Below are positions 44,937 through 54,575 of a stretch of 64,000 bases of DNA, one piece after another. The notes under the pieces were generated by a model. The model did not search any database, had not been told where the DNA came from, and saw only the letters and a program-made list of their open reading frames with translations. The translations under genes and the position numbers were made by a program. Source of the stretch: Photobacterium arenosum (GTDB lineage Bacteria; Pseudomonadota; Gammaproteobacteria; Enterobacterales; Vibrionaceae); contig NZ_JACYTP010000010.1 of NCBI RefSeq assembly GCF_014841115.1, forward strand, positions 124,001 through 188,000, read 5' to 3'. The stretch's first letter is position 1. Each line of letters opens with the position of its first letter.

Positions 44937-45359
44937 TTACGCTCCTGACAGATGGCGAACAACAAATACCACAACAACAGCAACCACCATGAAGGCTACT
45001 GTTGCGACGATAGAACGGTGAGACAGACGCCCAATGCCGCAAATACCGTGCCCGCTGGTACAGCCAGACCCTAATCTTGTTCCTGCGCCCACCAGCAGCC
45101 CACCAGCAATGATAAGAGGCCAGCCAGCATCAATACGCTCTGGCAAATATGTACCAAAAGGGGCAGCCAGTAAGGGGCCGATAATCAGTCCCGCTATAAA
45201 CATCCAACGCCATTTAGCGTTTGGCTCACTGACATCCAACGCGCCGCTGACAATACCTGAAATACCCGCTATGCGGCCATTCAACAGCAGCAGTATCAGG
45301 GCGCTAACGCCCAACACTGCCCCACCAGCCAGCGCCGTCCAGGGTGTGAATTCTGTCAT
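44937..45359 (-). CDS. YeeE/YedE-family sulfur transporter half (PmpA-like)
   Basis: A 140-residue membrane protein with about four helices. The key loop is GAGTRLGSGCTSGHGICGIG with two conserved cysteines of the sulfur-transporter fold, complementing the half encoded next. Two such halves are thought to form one channel in which thiosulfate or sulfide-type compounds pass by cysteine relay. First gene of the operon with the PmpB-like half and the ArsR regulator. GAG precedes the ATG. Confidence 0.86.
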   Translation of the reverse strand: MTEFTPWTALAGGAVLGVSALILLLLNGRIAGISGIVSGALDVSEPNAKWRWMFIAGLIIGPLLAAPFGTYLPERIDAGWPLIIAGGLLVGAGTRLGSGCTSGHGICGIGRLSHRSIVATVAFMVVAVVVVFVVRHLSGA

Positions 45360-45428
45360 TTCATTACTCTCAAAAATGCAGTTAATAGTTTCAGTTTGGC
45401 GAATGCTGCCGAACCAGATCTTTTATAC

Positions 45429-45451
45429 TAATATCAATAAATCCAATATTA
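45429..45451 (-). promoter_or_regulatory. A+T-rich inverted repeat upstream of the sulfur operon
   Basis: TAATAT and ATATTA separated by 11 bases, about 70 bases before the first gene start. ArsR-family regulators of the BigR type bind A+T-rich dyads near the promoter. Inferred only. Confidence 0.45.
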
Positions 45452-45783
45452 CGCATATACGATTTAAATGCAACTGTGTGAGCCTGATTTTCTGCGCAGC
45501 CATGCCACCGCATTACCGAACAAACCCAGTATGGGTATCCGGGCTACTGGTTGTTGTCGCTCAGGTTTGAAAGCAGTTCAAAAAGTCATAATCAATCGCT
45601 TGATATTCAATCTATTCCATTTATGTTTATGTCTCCTTGCTGGCGAGTTCGATTGACAAGACCGAAGTCATTCTGCAGCCCTTTTTATCTGCCGTCGTGC
45701 ATCCGTCTTATTTACGCAGATGATTAACGCTCTTTAATACTGTGGTCTGCCAGCTCATCTTTCTTTTTCTATAAGCCATAAAC
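45452..45783. other. Intergenic region between divergent operons
   Basis: No supported gene. A 62-codon rightward frame at 45468-45656 has no family or ribosome site. The region must hold the promoter of the phospholipid operon; I could not identify it confidently. Confidence 0.4.
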
Positions 45784-46479
45784 ATGAAGAATCAGCACGA
45801 ACCAGAATCCAACCGGCGTCCCCTTGCTGTCAGGGAGAAGGCTTTAACCAAGCACATTGCGGTCTGGTTAAGCCAGAAAAACATCACACCGAACCAGATC
45901 TCTCTGATGAGCATAGTATTTGCCATCATAGGCCTGGCCACACTGCTGTGGTACAAGGCCTCTGCGTTCACTACCCTGTTGCTTGTCGCTGCAGCCTGTA
46001 TTCAGTTGCGGCTGCTGTGCAACCTGTTCGACGGTATGGTGGCTGTAGAAGGCGGCAAGAAAACCCCGGCAGGTGAATTATTCAATGACGTGCCCGACCG
46101 GATTGCTGACTCGCTGTTGATTCTGGCCGCAGGCTTTGCAACACAGTCTGATATCGGTATGACACTGGCATGGTTGTGCGCCCTCGTCGCCGTGCTGACG
46201 GCTTACGTTCGCGTATTAGGGGTCAGCATGGGCTGTCCGGCCGACTTCCGCGGGCCTATGGCCAAACAGCACAGAATGGCGCTGCTGACAGTCAGCTTCC
46301 TTGTCTTGTTCGTCAGCCAGGTGTTCGCATTGCTGCCAGAGGTATTGGCCTACACGCTGGACGCCGCGCTAACGATCATGCTGATTGGATCTGTGATGAC
46401 CACCTGGCGCCGTCTGGCAGGTATTTATCGCTTTAAAGCGGCACAGCAGGCTGGTAAGGAAAGCGCAGACAATGAATAG
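45784..46479 (+). CDS. CDP-alcohol phosphatidyltransferase family protein (YnbA-like)
   Basis: A 231-residue membrane enzyme with about six helices. The active-site motif is altered: NLFDGMVAVE...GELFNDVPD has Asn80 and Asn101 where the canonical D-x2-DG-x2-AR...G-x3-D-x3-D motif has aspartates, and Val88 in place of Arg; Asp83 and Asp105 are kept. As I recall, E. coli YnbA has similar asparagine substitutions, so this looks like that subgroup rather than a dead PgsA. It would transfer a phosphatidyl group from CDP-diacylglycerol to an unknown alcohol. Weak SD. First gene of a three-gene operon. Confidence 0.85.
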   Translation: MKNQHEPESNRRPLAVREKALTKHIAVWLSQKNITPNQISLMSIVFAIIGLATLLWYKASAFTTLLLVAAACIQLRLLCNLFDGMVAVEGGKKTPAGELFNDVPDRIADSLLILAAGFATQSDIGMTLAWLCALVAVLTAYVRVLGVSMGCPADFRGPMAKQHRMALLTVSFLVLFVSQVFALLPEVLAYTLDAALTIMLIGSVMTTWRRLAGIYRFKAAQQAGKESADNE

Positions 46480-47404
46480 TATTCCTTCCCATTCACTGCA
46501 TCTGATGCTTGCCATCATTGCGGTACTGGTAACAGGTACGCTGGTGTATTTGTGGAAATCGCGCGCCCACCCAGACAGGGATTACCTTGAACTGAAGCTG
46601 CGTATCCGCTCCTGGTGGTGGATGATTGGGATTGTTTTCGTCGTCCTCTACCTGCCATTGACTTATACGCTGTTTTTTGTCGGTTTTCTGAGTTTTATGG
46701 CGCTGAAAGAGTTTTTGTCTATTGTGCCAACCCGAATGACAGATCGCCGTGTGATCTTCTGGGCCTATCTGTCGATTCCCTTTCAGTATTACTGGCTGTC
46801 AATTGGCTGGTACGGCATGTTCATCATTTTCATCCCTGTGTATGTCTTCCTGTACCTGCCGATGATGATGGTACTGATTGGCGATACCAAAGGCTTCATC
46901 CGCTCGGCCGGTATTATCCACTGGGCCATGATGCTAACCGTATTTTGTATCAGCCATATGGCCTATCTGCTGGTCTTGCCAAGCCTGAACCCGGATGCCG
47001 GATCGTTGGGAATGCTGCTGTTTCTTCTGGTGTTCACCCAGTTTAACGATGTGTGTCAGTACGTATGGGGCAAGTCTTTCGGCAAACACAAGATAGTGCC
47101 AAAAGTCAGCCCGAACAAAACCTGGGAAGGTTTTATCGGCGGCAGCGCAACCGTGATTCTGGTGTCGTATTTTGTCGCGCCCTATCTCACACCCCTCACC
47201 TCGCTGCAGGGTTTGGTAGCCGGTATGATCATTGCGTTCAGCGGGTTTATCGGAGATTTAGTGATTTCTTCAGTAAAACGAGACTTGCAGATTAAAGACA
47301 CCAGCCAGTTTATTCCGGGCCACGGCGGCATCCTGGATCGCATCGACAGCCTGATGTTCACTGCGCCGCTGTTTTTCCACTACATTTACTATCTCTACTA
47401 TTGA
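46472..47404 (+). CDS. Phosphatidate cytidylyltransferase (CdsA/YnbB-like)
   Basis: A 310-residue multi-spanning membrane protein with the CDP-DAG synthase signature SSVKRDLQIKDTSQFIPGHG followed by GILDRIDSLMF near the C-terminus. It makes CDP-diacylglycerol from phosphatidic acid and CTP. The start overlaps the previous gene by eight bases. Being a second copy beside a dedicated CDP-alcohol transferase, it may feed that enzyme. Confidence 0.9.
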   Translation: MNSIPSHSLHLMLAIIAVLVTGTLVYLWKSRAHPDRDYLELKLRIRSWWWMIGIVFVVLYLPLTYTLFFVGFLSFMALKEFLSIVPTRMTDRRVIFWAYLSIPFQYYWLSIGWYGMFIIFIPVYVFLYLPMMMVLIGDTKGFIRSAGIIHWAMMLTVFCISHMAYLLVLPSLNPDAGSLGMLLFLLVFTQFNDVCQYVWGKSFGKHKIVPKVSPNKTWEGFIGGSATVILVSYFVAPYLTPLTSLQGLVAGMIIAFSGFIGDLVISSVKRDLQIKDTSQFIPGHGGILDRIDSLMFTAPLFFHYIYYLYY

Positions 47405-47411
47405 GGATTCC

Positions 47412-48062
47412 ATGGCTCACGTGCTCAAGGTGTTATTCATCCTCTTCATTGTTAAGCCGCTGGTATTTATTGGTCTTGGGCTGAACATCATCCAGCGGCA
47501 AAACCTGCCTGTAAATGGTCCGGTTGTGGTGGCAGCCAACCATAACAGCCATTTAGATACGCTGGTGTTGCTGGCGCTGTTTCCCATTTCCATCGTCCAT
47601 AAAGTTCGTCCGGTCGCCGCGGCGGATTACTTTCTGGCCAATAAAGTCGTTGCCTGGCTGTCGCTGAACATCATTGGCATTATTCCGCTGAGGCGCTCGC
47701 CCTCACCCAGCCAGCGCGAAGCGGTATTACAGGAATGCCATCAGGCATTGGCACAAGGGGATATACTGATCATCTTCCCGGAAGGCAGCCGGGGCGAACC
47801 TGAAACCATGAGCGGTATTAAGAAAGGCATTTACCATTTAGTGAAAGATCATGATGGGTGCCCGGTTATCCCGGTTGTCATGCGCGGGCTGGGCCGTTCT
47901 TTACCCAGAGGCACCGCTATGTTTGTGCCATTTAACTGTGATGTGGTAATTGGTGAGCCGGTTAGTCATTTTGACGATGCCAACGATTTCGTCGATACCA
48001 TGCAGGCCCGGTATCATGAGTTGGCCAAGCATTGTATTACGCAAACCAGTAACGAAAATTAA
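47412..48062 (+). CDS. 1-acyl-sn-glycerol-3-phosphate acyltransferase-like protein
   Basis: A 216-residue PlsC-family enzyme. The H-x4-D catalytic motif is NHNSHLD (43-49) and the glycerophosphate-binding motif FPEGSRG (122-128). It acylates lysophosphatidic acid (or a related lysolipid) to phosphatidic acid, the substrate of the gene before it. It lies seven bases after that stop. The three genes together supply phosphatidate, CDP-DAG and head-group transfer. Confidence 0.9.
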   Translation: MAHVLKVLFILFIVKPLVFIGLGLNIIQRQNLPVNGPVVVAANHNSHLDTLVLLALFPISIVHKVRPVAAADYFLANKVVAWLSLNIIGIIPLRRSPSPSQREAVLQECHQALAQGDILIIFPEGSRGEPETMSGIKKGIYHLVKDHDGCPVIPVVMRGLGRSLPRGTAMFVPFNCDVVIGEPVSHFDDANDFVDTMQARYHELAKHCITQTSNEN

Positions 48063-48077
48063 TACCGGCTCAAAAGC

Positions 48078-48104
48078 AACAAGCCTGTCTCAGACAGGCT
48101 TGTT
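48078..48104. terminator. Hairpin between convergent operons
   Basis: AACAAGCCTGTC pairs with GACAGGCTTGTT over a three-base loop, a 12-base stem. The reverse strand has TTGCTTTTG after it, so it is better as a leftward terminator for rhlE but probably blocks both. Confidence 0.75.
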
Positions 48105-48130
48105 ATCAGAGGTGAATCATCACAACGGCA

Positions 48131-49588
48131 TTACGCCGATTGCGGGCGCGCTCTTTGACGCTGAGCAGGTCGCTTGTTGCCACCTGCTGCGTTACCCGCC
48201 TCAGAGCGTCCAGCACCATTCTTAGGGCTGCGCGACTGAGTATCACGTGTATTTTGCGCACCATTGCCTGCTTTGCCCGCACCGGTTTTATTTGCACCAC
48301 CCGAGTGGCCATTTGTCCGACGCTTTGGCTTTTGCGCTGCATTACCGCTTGCATTGTGTCTCTCACCCTCAGCATGACCTGAGCGAGATTTATTCGGCTT
48401 CTTAGGTTTCTTCGGTTTGATTGGACGCGAATCCAGCTTAGAGTCCGGTAACGTATTGCTCGGCTTGTAACCGTCCAATTCCATACGCGGCAACAGTTGC
48501 TGAATTAAACGCTCAATGCCAAACAACTCGTCTGCTTCCTGAGCACACACCAGCGAAATCGCTTTACCTGTTTCGCCCGCGCGGCCTGTACGCCCAATAC
48601 GGTGAACATAATCTTCCGCCACATTAGGCAGCTCAAAGTTCACCACTTGTGGTAACTGAGGAATGTCGATACCGCGTGCAGCAATGTCTGTCGCCACTAA
48701 TACGCGAATTTTGCCCGATTTAAAATCAGCCAGCGCTTTGGTTCGTGCGCCCTGACTCTTGTTACCGTGAATGGCCGCAGAAGCCAGCTTCTCTTCAGAC
48801 AAAAATGCTGCCAGGCGGTTTGCACCGTGTTTAGTACGGGTAAACACCAAAACTTGCTGCCAGTCGCCATCCTTGATCAATTTGACCAGCATAGGCGCTT
48901 TCTTCTTCACATCGGCCGGATAGATACACTGCTCTACCGTTCTGGCAGTCGAGTTCGCAGTATTGACAGAAATTTCAACAGGGTTGTTTACCAGGCCTTT
49001 CGCCAGGCTGCGAATTTCTTCAGAGAACGTTGCTGAAAACAGCAGGTTCTGACGTTTCGCTGGAAGCAATTTGAGAATTTTTTGAATATCGCGGATGAAA
49101 CCCATGTCGAGCATACGGTCGGCTTCATCCAGCACCAGGACTTCCAGCTGATCAAATTTCACTGCGTTTTGGTTGAACAAATCCATCAGACGCCCTGGTG
49201 TTGCCACCAGAATATCTGCGCCTTTGCGCAAACGCATCATCTGCGGATTAATCTTTACCCCACCAAACACCACAGCACTGCTCAACGGCAGATGGCGGCT
49301 GTAGACAGACACGCTTTCCTGCACCTGTGCTGCCAGCTCGCGCGTCGGCGTTAAGATAAGCGCACGCACTTGGTTACTGCGAACCTGCGGGCCCTGATAA
49401 AGACGTTCAAGAATCGGTAATGTAAAGCCAGCGGTTTTACCTGTTCCCGTCTGAGCTGCAGCCATGACGTCTTTTCCATCTAACACAGCTGGAATAGCTT
49501 GTGCTTGAATTGGTGAGGGAGTGTCGTATCCTTTTTCTTGAATAGCTTTCAGGATTGGCGCAGAAAGACCTATCGAGGCAAAACCCAT
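48131..49588 (-). CDS. rhlE: DEAD-box ATP-dependent RNA helicase RhlE
   Basis: A 485-residue SF2 RNA helicase. Q motif [22 protein letters not shown], motif I AQTGTGKT (45-52), DEAD (154-157), SAT (185-187) and [10 protein letters not shown] (motif VI) are in order. The tail after about 385 is basic and low-complexity (Lys/Pro then Gly/Asn/Ala/Arg), typical of RhlE RNA-binding extensions. Roles are in ribosome assembly and RNA turnover, often cold-related. A leader of about 100 bases or more is likely. Confidence 0.92.
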   Translation of the reverse strand: MGFASIGLSAPILKAIQEKGYDTPSPIQAQAIPAVLDGKDVMAAAQTGTGKTAGFTLPILERLYQGPQVRSNQVRALILTPTRELAAQVQESVSVYSRHLPLSSAVVFGGVKINPQMMRLRKGADILVATPGRLMDLFNQNAVKFDQLEVLVLDEADRMLDMGFIRDIQKILKLLPAKRQNLLFSATFSEEIRSLAKGLVNNPVEISVNTANSTARTVEQCIYPADVKKKAPMLVKLIKDGDWQQVLVFTRTKHGANRLAAFLSEEKLASAAIHGNKSQGARTKALADFKSGKIRVLVATDIAARGIDIPQLPQVVNFELPNVAEDYVHRIGRTGRAGETGKAISLVCAQEADELFGIERLIQQLLPRMELDGYKPSNTLPDSKLDSRPIKPKKPKKPNKSRSGHAEGERHNASGNAAQKPKRRTNGHSGGANKTGAGKAGNGAQNTRDTQSRSPKNGAGRSEAGNAAGGNKRPAQRQRARPQSA

Positions 49589-49930
49589 ATATGATTCTCA
49601 ATTGTTAATGATGTGAATGTTCGCCTAACTCTCTGACGGCGAAAAGTCCGACATTCTGAGGCTTTCACTCCCTGGTAGCAACCTATAATTGTGATTTGTT
49701 TCGTGTCAGGTTGAGAGAAGAGAGTCTGAACAGATACATATTCGCAACGAGAACCCGCGATAACTTGTCAGAAGTTCATCAAAAAATCAGGAAAGCTCAA
49801 TAGCCAGAATGAAACCTGGGTGCCATTTCTTCAGTACGTTCATAATGAAGAGATAGCACCTTCAGGCCAGAACTCACACACACTTCCAGCAATATCTGTC
49901 AGATAGCACTGAACCTAATCTTCTTCATTG
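49589..49930. other. rhlE leader and downstream end of the PAS chemoreceptor gene
   Basis: No gene. On the reverse strand, CTGACA and TTATAG 16-17 bases apart near 49687-49710 are a possible rhlE promoter, giving a leader of about 90 bases. I see no clear terminator for the chemoreceptor gene. Confidence 0.35.
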
Positions 49931-51241
49931 CTATAGCTGTTTGGTAAAGCTACCAACCGCCATATCCACTTTCTCGGCCCCTTTGCGAATATCACTCATC
50001 ATTTGCCCAGCTTTGTTTGACAAAGAGAGTGTTTCAGATGCCTGAGACAAGCCCTGTTCAATCAAGTGAACAGCATTCCCTGTTAAGGTTAAATTCTCAG
50101 ATACCACAGTAACAATTTCTTCAGTGGTCTGGCTTGTCCTTGAAGCGAGTTGACGGACTTCATCAGCAACAACGGCAAAACCACGTCCCTGTTCACCAGC
50201 TCTGGCCGCTTCAATGGCAGCATTCAGCGCCAGAAGGTTAGTTTGCGCCGCTATCCCATTAATACTGCTAACCAACTCGTTAATTTTCTGAGATTGCTCA
50301 TACAGTGCTTGAATGCCTGCATTCGCTTTTTCCATCACTTTTGTTAACTCTTCCATTTTTTCTATGGTTGAATCAATAACTTGTTTGCCTTGAGTAGTCT
50401 GCTGACCAGTCTCTGTCGAGACTTCATGAGCAATGTCAGCGGCTTGCGCAATCGCAATCTCACGATTAATTTGATCAGTAATCACGGTGGCAAATTTGAC
50501 GACTTTATATAACTCACCATGCGCGTTATATATGGGATTGTAGGACGCTTCTAACCAAGCGACATTCCCATAACTGTCGATACGTTTAAACCGGTCAGAG
50601 ACAAACTCCCCTTGTCCCAGCCTTTGCCAAAACGCACGATATTCAGGAGAGTTGGCTTCTGAACTCTCACAAAAAATGCGATGATGCTGCCCGACAATTT
50701 TCGATTTGTCATAACCCATAGACGCCAGAAAGTTGCTATTAGCATCAATAATAATACCGTCTAACGTGAACTCAATGACTGCCGTAGAACGGTTCAATGC
50801 ATTAATAAGATCCTCTTGCTCCCGGGACCTTGTAATGGTTCTGGTAAGCTCAGAGGCGTAAATAACAATATGCTTAATACCGCCGCTCGCAGAAAAAATG
50901 GGTTGAAGGATAGCTCTCAACCAAACTTCTTCACCATTACCTTTTAAAATTTGCAAGGCACCATTCCAGTGCTTCCGCTGCCTGATGGCATCAGACATCA
51001 AATGAAAGTGACGAGTGTCCCGCGCCTGCAGAGGAACTAAATCAGCAATATGCTTACCTTTAATTTCTTCCAGAGGCAACAAAATATCATTTTTAAACAA
51101 TGCGTTAGCTGAAATTACATTCCCACCCTCGTCCAGAGTCAGTCGAAGCATATCAGACTCTATACTTTCTTTAACTTGCGATAATGCATATAGCTCTGCT
51201 TTCAGCTCATGGTTTTGTTGCTTCATTTTTCTGAAAAACAT
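49931..51241 (-). CDS. Soluble methyl-accepting chemotaxis protein with two PAS domains
   Basis: A 436-residue receptor without any transmembrane segment. A short N-terminal coiled coil is followed by PAS 1 (about 35-135) and PAS 2 (about 150-260, with [20 protein letters not shown] and [15 protein letters not shown], the Aer/BdlA-type PAS), then the signalling hairpin [20 protein letters not shown]. It probably senses redox, oxygen or a cytoplasmic metabolite. Start 51241 has AGGA eight bases upstream; a longer frame from 51313 is not favoured. Confidence 0.9.
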   Translation of the reverse strand: MFFRKMKQQNHELKAELYALSQVKESIESDMLRLTLDEGGNVISANALFKNDILLPLEEIKGKHIADLVPLQARDTRHFHLMSDAIRQRKHWNGALQILKGNGEEVWLRAILQPIFSASGGIKHIVIYASELTRTITRSREQEDLINALNRSTAVIEFTLDGIIIDANSNFLASMGYDKSKIVGQHHRIFCESSEANSPEYRAFWQRLGQGEFVSDRFKRIDSYGNVAWLEASYNPIYNAHGELYKVVKFATVITDQINREIAIAQAADIAHEVSTETGQQTTQGKQVIDSTIEKMEELTKVMEKANAGIQALYEQSQKINELVSSINGIAAQTNLLALNAAIEAARAGEQGRGFAVVADEVRQLASRTSQTTEEIVTVVSENLTLTGNAVHLIEQGLSQASETLSLSNKAGQMMSDIRKGAEKVDMAVGSFTKQL

Positions 51242-51313
51242 ATCACTTGTCCTGCGAATCTTGTCATGGGTGAGTGAAGTAAAATTAGGGATAATACAAA
51301 AAAACCAGAACAA

Positions 51314-51632
51314 TCGCTCTGGTTAAGAATGACACTGTTATTGTTTTGATACGAGACATAGCCTGCCGTCAATTAGTCTACCCGATTGTCAACGTGAGAT
51401 CACACACTTTGAGCATTAACGTAAACCAGTGCTTTTAACACATTTTATCAAATGTTACTTCTTTGGTAATTTTTACCAGTTAAGATACTAACATTGAGTT
51501 CAAATGCTTTGAATATGTATGCTGGCCCAAAAAGCGGGACAGGCATTGGGCACGAAATGGCTCCCCATCCACCAGCCATTTTAAGGAGCTAAATGTTTAA
51601 TAAACTGAATACAACTGGCTAACATGTGCCCG
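51314..51632. other. Intergenic region upstream of the PAS chemoreceptor
   Basis: No gene. A short A+T-rich dyad GGTAATTTTTACC (about 51460-51473) is present. Near the right edge are AAGGAGC and a start-like ATG (51593) with a stop two codons later. Otherwise nothing. Confidence 0.35.
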
Positions 51633-51998
51633 TTATAAATGAGCCGCACCATTGAATACAATCCGGTTAGAAAAAGGATCTGTCACAGTAAAGCACCTCG
51701 CCCCCCAGGGTGCATCTTCAATGTTTGGCTTGTTATATTTATAAGGTTTTGACGTGATATCTGAAAATAATGAGTCCAGTTCACGGACATTAACAAAAAC
51801 TTTACTTCCAGGTGTACAGTCGCCCGAATGCTCACTAAGATGAAGAACAAAATCTCCCTTAGACACTTGCATGTAAATCGGAAAACCTTCTTCAAAACGG
51901 TGTTCCCAATCCAGTTCCATGCCCAAAAAACCCAAATAAAACTCTTTCGCTTTATCCTCATCAAATATCCTAATAACGGGTATTGTCTGACATTTCAT
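51633..51998 (-). CDS. VOC-superfamily (glyoxalase/bleomycin-resistance-like) protein
   Basis: A 121-residue single VOC module. Two beta-alpha-beta-beta-beta halves are seen: IPVIRIFDEDKAKEFYLGFL then GFPIYMQVSKGDFVLHLSEH, and FVNVRELDSLFSDI then ARCFTVTDPFSNRIVFNG. His54-type and Glu-type metal ligands (LHLSEH) are possible. It could be a glyoxalase, dioxygenase or drug-binding protein; the small size resembles bleomycin-binding proteins. It is one of three leftward small genes with wide gaps. Confidence 0.78.
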   Translation of the reverse strand: MKCQTIPVIRIFDEDKAKEFYLGFLGMELDWEHRFEEGFPIYMQVSKGDFVLHLSEHSGDCTPGSKVFVNVRELDSLFSDITSKPYKYNKPNIEDAPWGARCFTVTDPFSNRIVFNGAAHL

Positions 51999-52157
51999 AG
52001 CCCTGATCCCTTCTCAGTTTCATAGGTATCAATTATCAACCGTTCATTCATTTTCGGTACACCATTTCTCAATATCAACCGCAGCTTTCAGAATGCTCAC
52101 ACTAAAGCCGTTAGTTAACGGGCGAAGGCTTCAAGTGCTTTGTTCTGACTCACTTTT

Positions 52158-52544
52158 TCAATCATCCTGATTAAGACCGAGCTCTTTTTGTTTTTTCTTA
52201 CTTAACCCTAAAGACACAATACGGTATGACTCTTTGAGGTAATATCTTAACGCTTCATCTTTTGTCTTGACGGTATCAACCTGCTGAATCCACTTCATAC
52301 CCCGCGAGGCCAGGTATGGCGCGGGTCTGAATCCAGGCTCATCTTTTAGAATATTAAAATTGAGTTCAGAGGCTTTGAAAGTGTATGCAGGCTCGCCGGG
52401 TTCCCCCCAGCCACCTATCGCGAAGACCTTGCCACCCACTTTCCAGACATGGGCGCCTCCCCACTGTACGACGTATGTCGTTGCAGGCAAAGAACGGCAA
52501 AATGCATTGTATTCATCATATGTCACAGGAAGAATCCTTTTCAT
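52158..52544 (-). CDS. MmcQ/YjbR family protein
   Basis: A 128-residue protein of the MmcQ/YjbR (double-wing, CyaY-like) family. It begins YDEYNAFCRSLPATTYVVQW and has HVWKVGGKVFAIGG and FRPAPYLASRGMKWIQQVD, all typical. The C-terminal helix SYRIVSLGLSKKKQKELGL is the family end. DNA binding has been proposed for the family but is not proven. It stands between a VOC and a GNAT gene. Confidence 0.85.
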   Translation of the reverse strand: MKRILPVTYDEYNAFCRSLPATTYVVQWGGAHVWKVGGKVFAIGGWGEPGEPAYTFKASELNFNILKDEPGFRPAPYLASRGMKWIQQVDTVKTKDEALRYYLKESYRIVSLGLSKKKQKELGLNQDD

Positions 52545-52610
52545 TCATCATCGATGGTGCCGCTTCCCTTGACCATCCTGCCACTCATTATGATCAAAGC
52601 CAATGACCCC

Positions 52611-53132
52611 TTAAAACATATACCCCAGCCAATCTAACTGCCCGGACTCCCAGTGTTTACCGCTAGTGGGCTTAATAAAAATATCATCAAGATGCTCAAA
52701 GGCGACACCGAAATTTTTATGCTCATGCAACCTTAGCCAGGCACTTGGCGCATGTATCTGCCTGAAGCCATTATTAGAATAAAATTCAGTCAGATCAGAG
52801 ACTAAAATAATGAAGTCGACATCCCGACTCTTCGAATATTCGCTGAGCTCAGACAACATAGCCGACCCGATACCCTGCCCCTGATGCGTTTTGGCTACGC
52901 AAAAATCGATAACACCAAGCACCTTAAATGCGCATCCTCCAACCCCAATAACACGATAGTCCAGTCCCAGGTAGCCCACTAACCTTTTATCTTTGTATTT
53001 CAGCGCACGCATATGCGGTAACTGTTTGTAATAAGAACGGGCAACTTGATGATCGGGAAATGCATCATTTCGAAGCGCTGTTATCGCGGTATGCTCATCG
53101 CTTGTTATATCTAACTCAGGTTTGATGTTCAC
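52611..53132 (-). CDS. GNAT-family N-acetyltransferase
   Basis: A 173-residue acetyltransferase. It has the motif CVAKTHQGQGIGSAMLSEL (HQGQGIG loop), IILVSDLTEFYSNNGF (motif B) and a C-terminal extension. The layout is reminiscent of NodA-like or AAC(2')-like GNATs, with the acceptor unknown. It is the first of the three small leftward genes; its DNA is more A+T-rich than the flanks. Confidence 0.82.
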   Translation of the reverse strand: MNIKPELDITSDEHTAITALRNDAFPDHQVARSYYKQLPHMRALKYKDKRLVGYLGLDYRVIGVGGCAFKVLGVIDFCVAKTHQGQGIGSAMLSELSEYSKSRDVDFIILVSDLTEFYSNNGFRQIHAPSAWLRLHEHKNFGVAFEHLDDIFIKPTSGKHWESGQLDWLGYMF

Positions 53133-53227
53133 AGTTTGCTCCTTAAAGACAGGCGAACATGATCATTATGTTACAGACACAGAGAATTTTTTTGTCGGTT
53201 TATCTGAAAGTTAAGACAGTATTGGCA

Positions 53228-53257
53228 AAAAAAAACGCCCCCGCTAATGCGGAGGCG
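53228..53257 (-). terminator. Terminator of the aminotransferase cluster
   Basis: CGCCCCCGC TAAT GCGGAGGCG (one mismatch in nine pairs) with nine T residues after it on the reverse strand. Confidence 0.88.
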
Positions 53258-53303
53258 GTGCTCATTTGAACAGCCATCTCATCAAAAATTATTTTGCGCC
53301 GGG

Positions 53304-54563
53304 TTACTTTTTATAATGCTCGTACACTTTATTAAACGCAGTTGCGAATTTTTCCATGTGCTGCTCTGAATAAACAGGGTGGGTATGGAACACTATCGAG
53401 CTGTCTCCCAGTTGTCTGGCCGCCTGGCAGTCCGTTAATGTGTAATCAATCTGCCGGTGGGCCGGGTCGTTAAACGGGTAATTATTCGTGCCAAACCCAT
53501 TTTGTTTCTGGAATGCATCTTCATTATAAACTTCTGGCCAGGGTACCGGATAACCTGGCACACCTTCAGCATCAATGGCCTTGGTAAACGTCTTGATGTC
53601 ACAACTGAGCTGGCTCATATCCAGAACAAACGGCGCCCACCAGAAAGCGTTGCCACGTATTTCATCATCAGCCGGTGCATGCTTAACTAATGGGTGTTCC
53701 TTCAATAACACTGTCAGGAAGCGGCCATTACGGATTCGCTGTTCCAATGCAGTTGCCTTGAAACGGGATAACTCCCTGATACCAATGGCAGACTGAATTT
53801 CTGTCATCCGATAGTTAAAGCCAACCTGAGTATGGATATAAGGCAATTTCTGCGAGATTTCAAACAGACCCAACCTTTTAGCTACGTCGTAACCGTGATC
53901 GCGGAACGAGCGGCATTTCCAGACCAGATCTTCTGAGTTGACGTACACTGCACCGCCTTCACCGCCTGTTGTAATGTGCTTGCTCTGACAAAAACTAAAG
54001 CAACCGGCATCACCAATGGTACCCAGGTAAGCCCCTTTGTATTTGGCTCCCAATGCCTGAGCACAATCTTCAATGACCTTTAAATCATACTTTCTGGCGA
54101 TGGCCATGATAGCGTCCATATCGGTTGGTACCCCGAATGTGTGCACAACCACTATGGCTTTGGTTTTATCGCTGATTTTGCTCTCTACCGACTTGGGGTC
54201 AAGGGTATGCGTATGATCAACATCGGCAAATACAGGTAGCGCACCCGCTTGCAGAATAGAAAATGCGGTAGCAATAAAGGTATAGGACTGACAAATCACT
54301 TCATCACCCGAACCAATACCCAGTGCGGAAAAAGCCGTATGTAGGGCTGACGTACCATTGGTAGTGGTGACGACATAACCATCGCCCAGATAGGCCGCTA
54401 AGTCCTTTTCAAAGGCCATTCCACGCTTACCGGTCCAATAATTAATTTCACCGGTTTTTAAGATGGCTTCAATATCATCCATCACAGATAAATCCAGACT
54501 TGGCCAGGCTGGCAATGCCTCTGGAATGACAGGGCTACCGCCCAGTATCGCGAGTTTATTCAT
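53304..54563 (-). CDS. DegT/DnrJ/EryC1/StrS-family PLP aminotransferase (sugar or cyclitol type)
   Basis: A 419-residue PLP enzyme. It begins KLAILGGSPVIPEALPAWP, like the L-glutamine:scyllo-inosose aminotransferase (StsC) branch. TTNGTSALHTAF binds phosphate of PLP, VIEDCAQALGAKY has Asp166 pairing with the pyridine nitrogen, and SFCQSKHITTGGEGG carries the Schiff-base lysine (Lys195). It would convert a keto-sugar or keto-cyclitol to an amine. The oxidoreductase gene lies 12 bases upstream in the operon, suggesting that it provides the ketone. The amino donor and substrate are unknown. Confidence 0.9.
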   Translation of the reverse strand: MNKLAILGGSPVIPEALPAWPSLDLSVMDDIEAILKTGEINYWTGKRGMAFEKDLAAYLGDGYVVTTTNGTSALHTAFSALGIGSGDEVICQSYTFIATAFSILQAGALPVFADVDHTHTLDPKSVESKISDKTKAIVVVHTFGVPTDMDAIMAIARKYDLKVIEDCAQALGAKYKGAYLGTIGDAGCFSFCQSKHITTGGEGGAVYVNSEDLVWKCRSFRDHGYDVAKRLGLFEISQKLPYIHTQVGFNYRMTEIQSAIGIRELSRFKATALEQRIRNGRFLTVLLKEHPLVKHAPADDEIRGNAFWWAPFVLDMSQLSCDIKTFTKAIDAEGVPGYPVPWPEVYNEDAFQKQNGFGTNNYPFNDPAHRQIDYTLTDCQAARQLGDSSIVFHTHPVYSEQHMEKFATAFNKVYEHYKK

Positions 54564-54575
54564 AATTATTCCTGC

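Noticed and set aside
45034..45570. 178-codon rightward frame antisense to the PmpA-like gene
   Set aside because: It is antisense to a clear membrane protein gene and runs into non-coding DNA.
51600..53160. VOC, YjbR and GNAT genes on one strand as possible integron cassettes
   Set aside because: Small same-strand genes with gaps suggest cassettes, and CCGTTA-type hexamers occur at two junctions, but I find no complete attC site with paired core sites and no integrase in the window.
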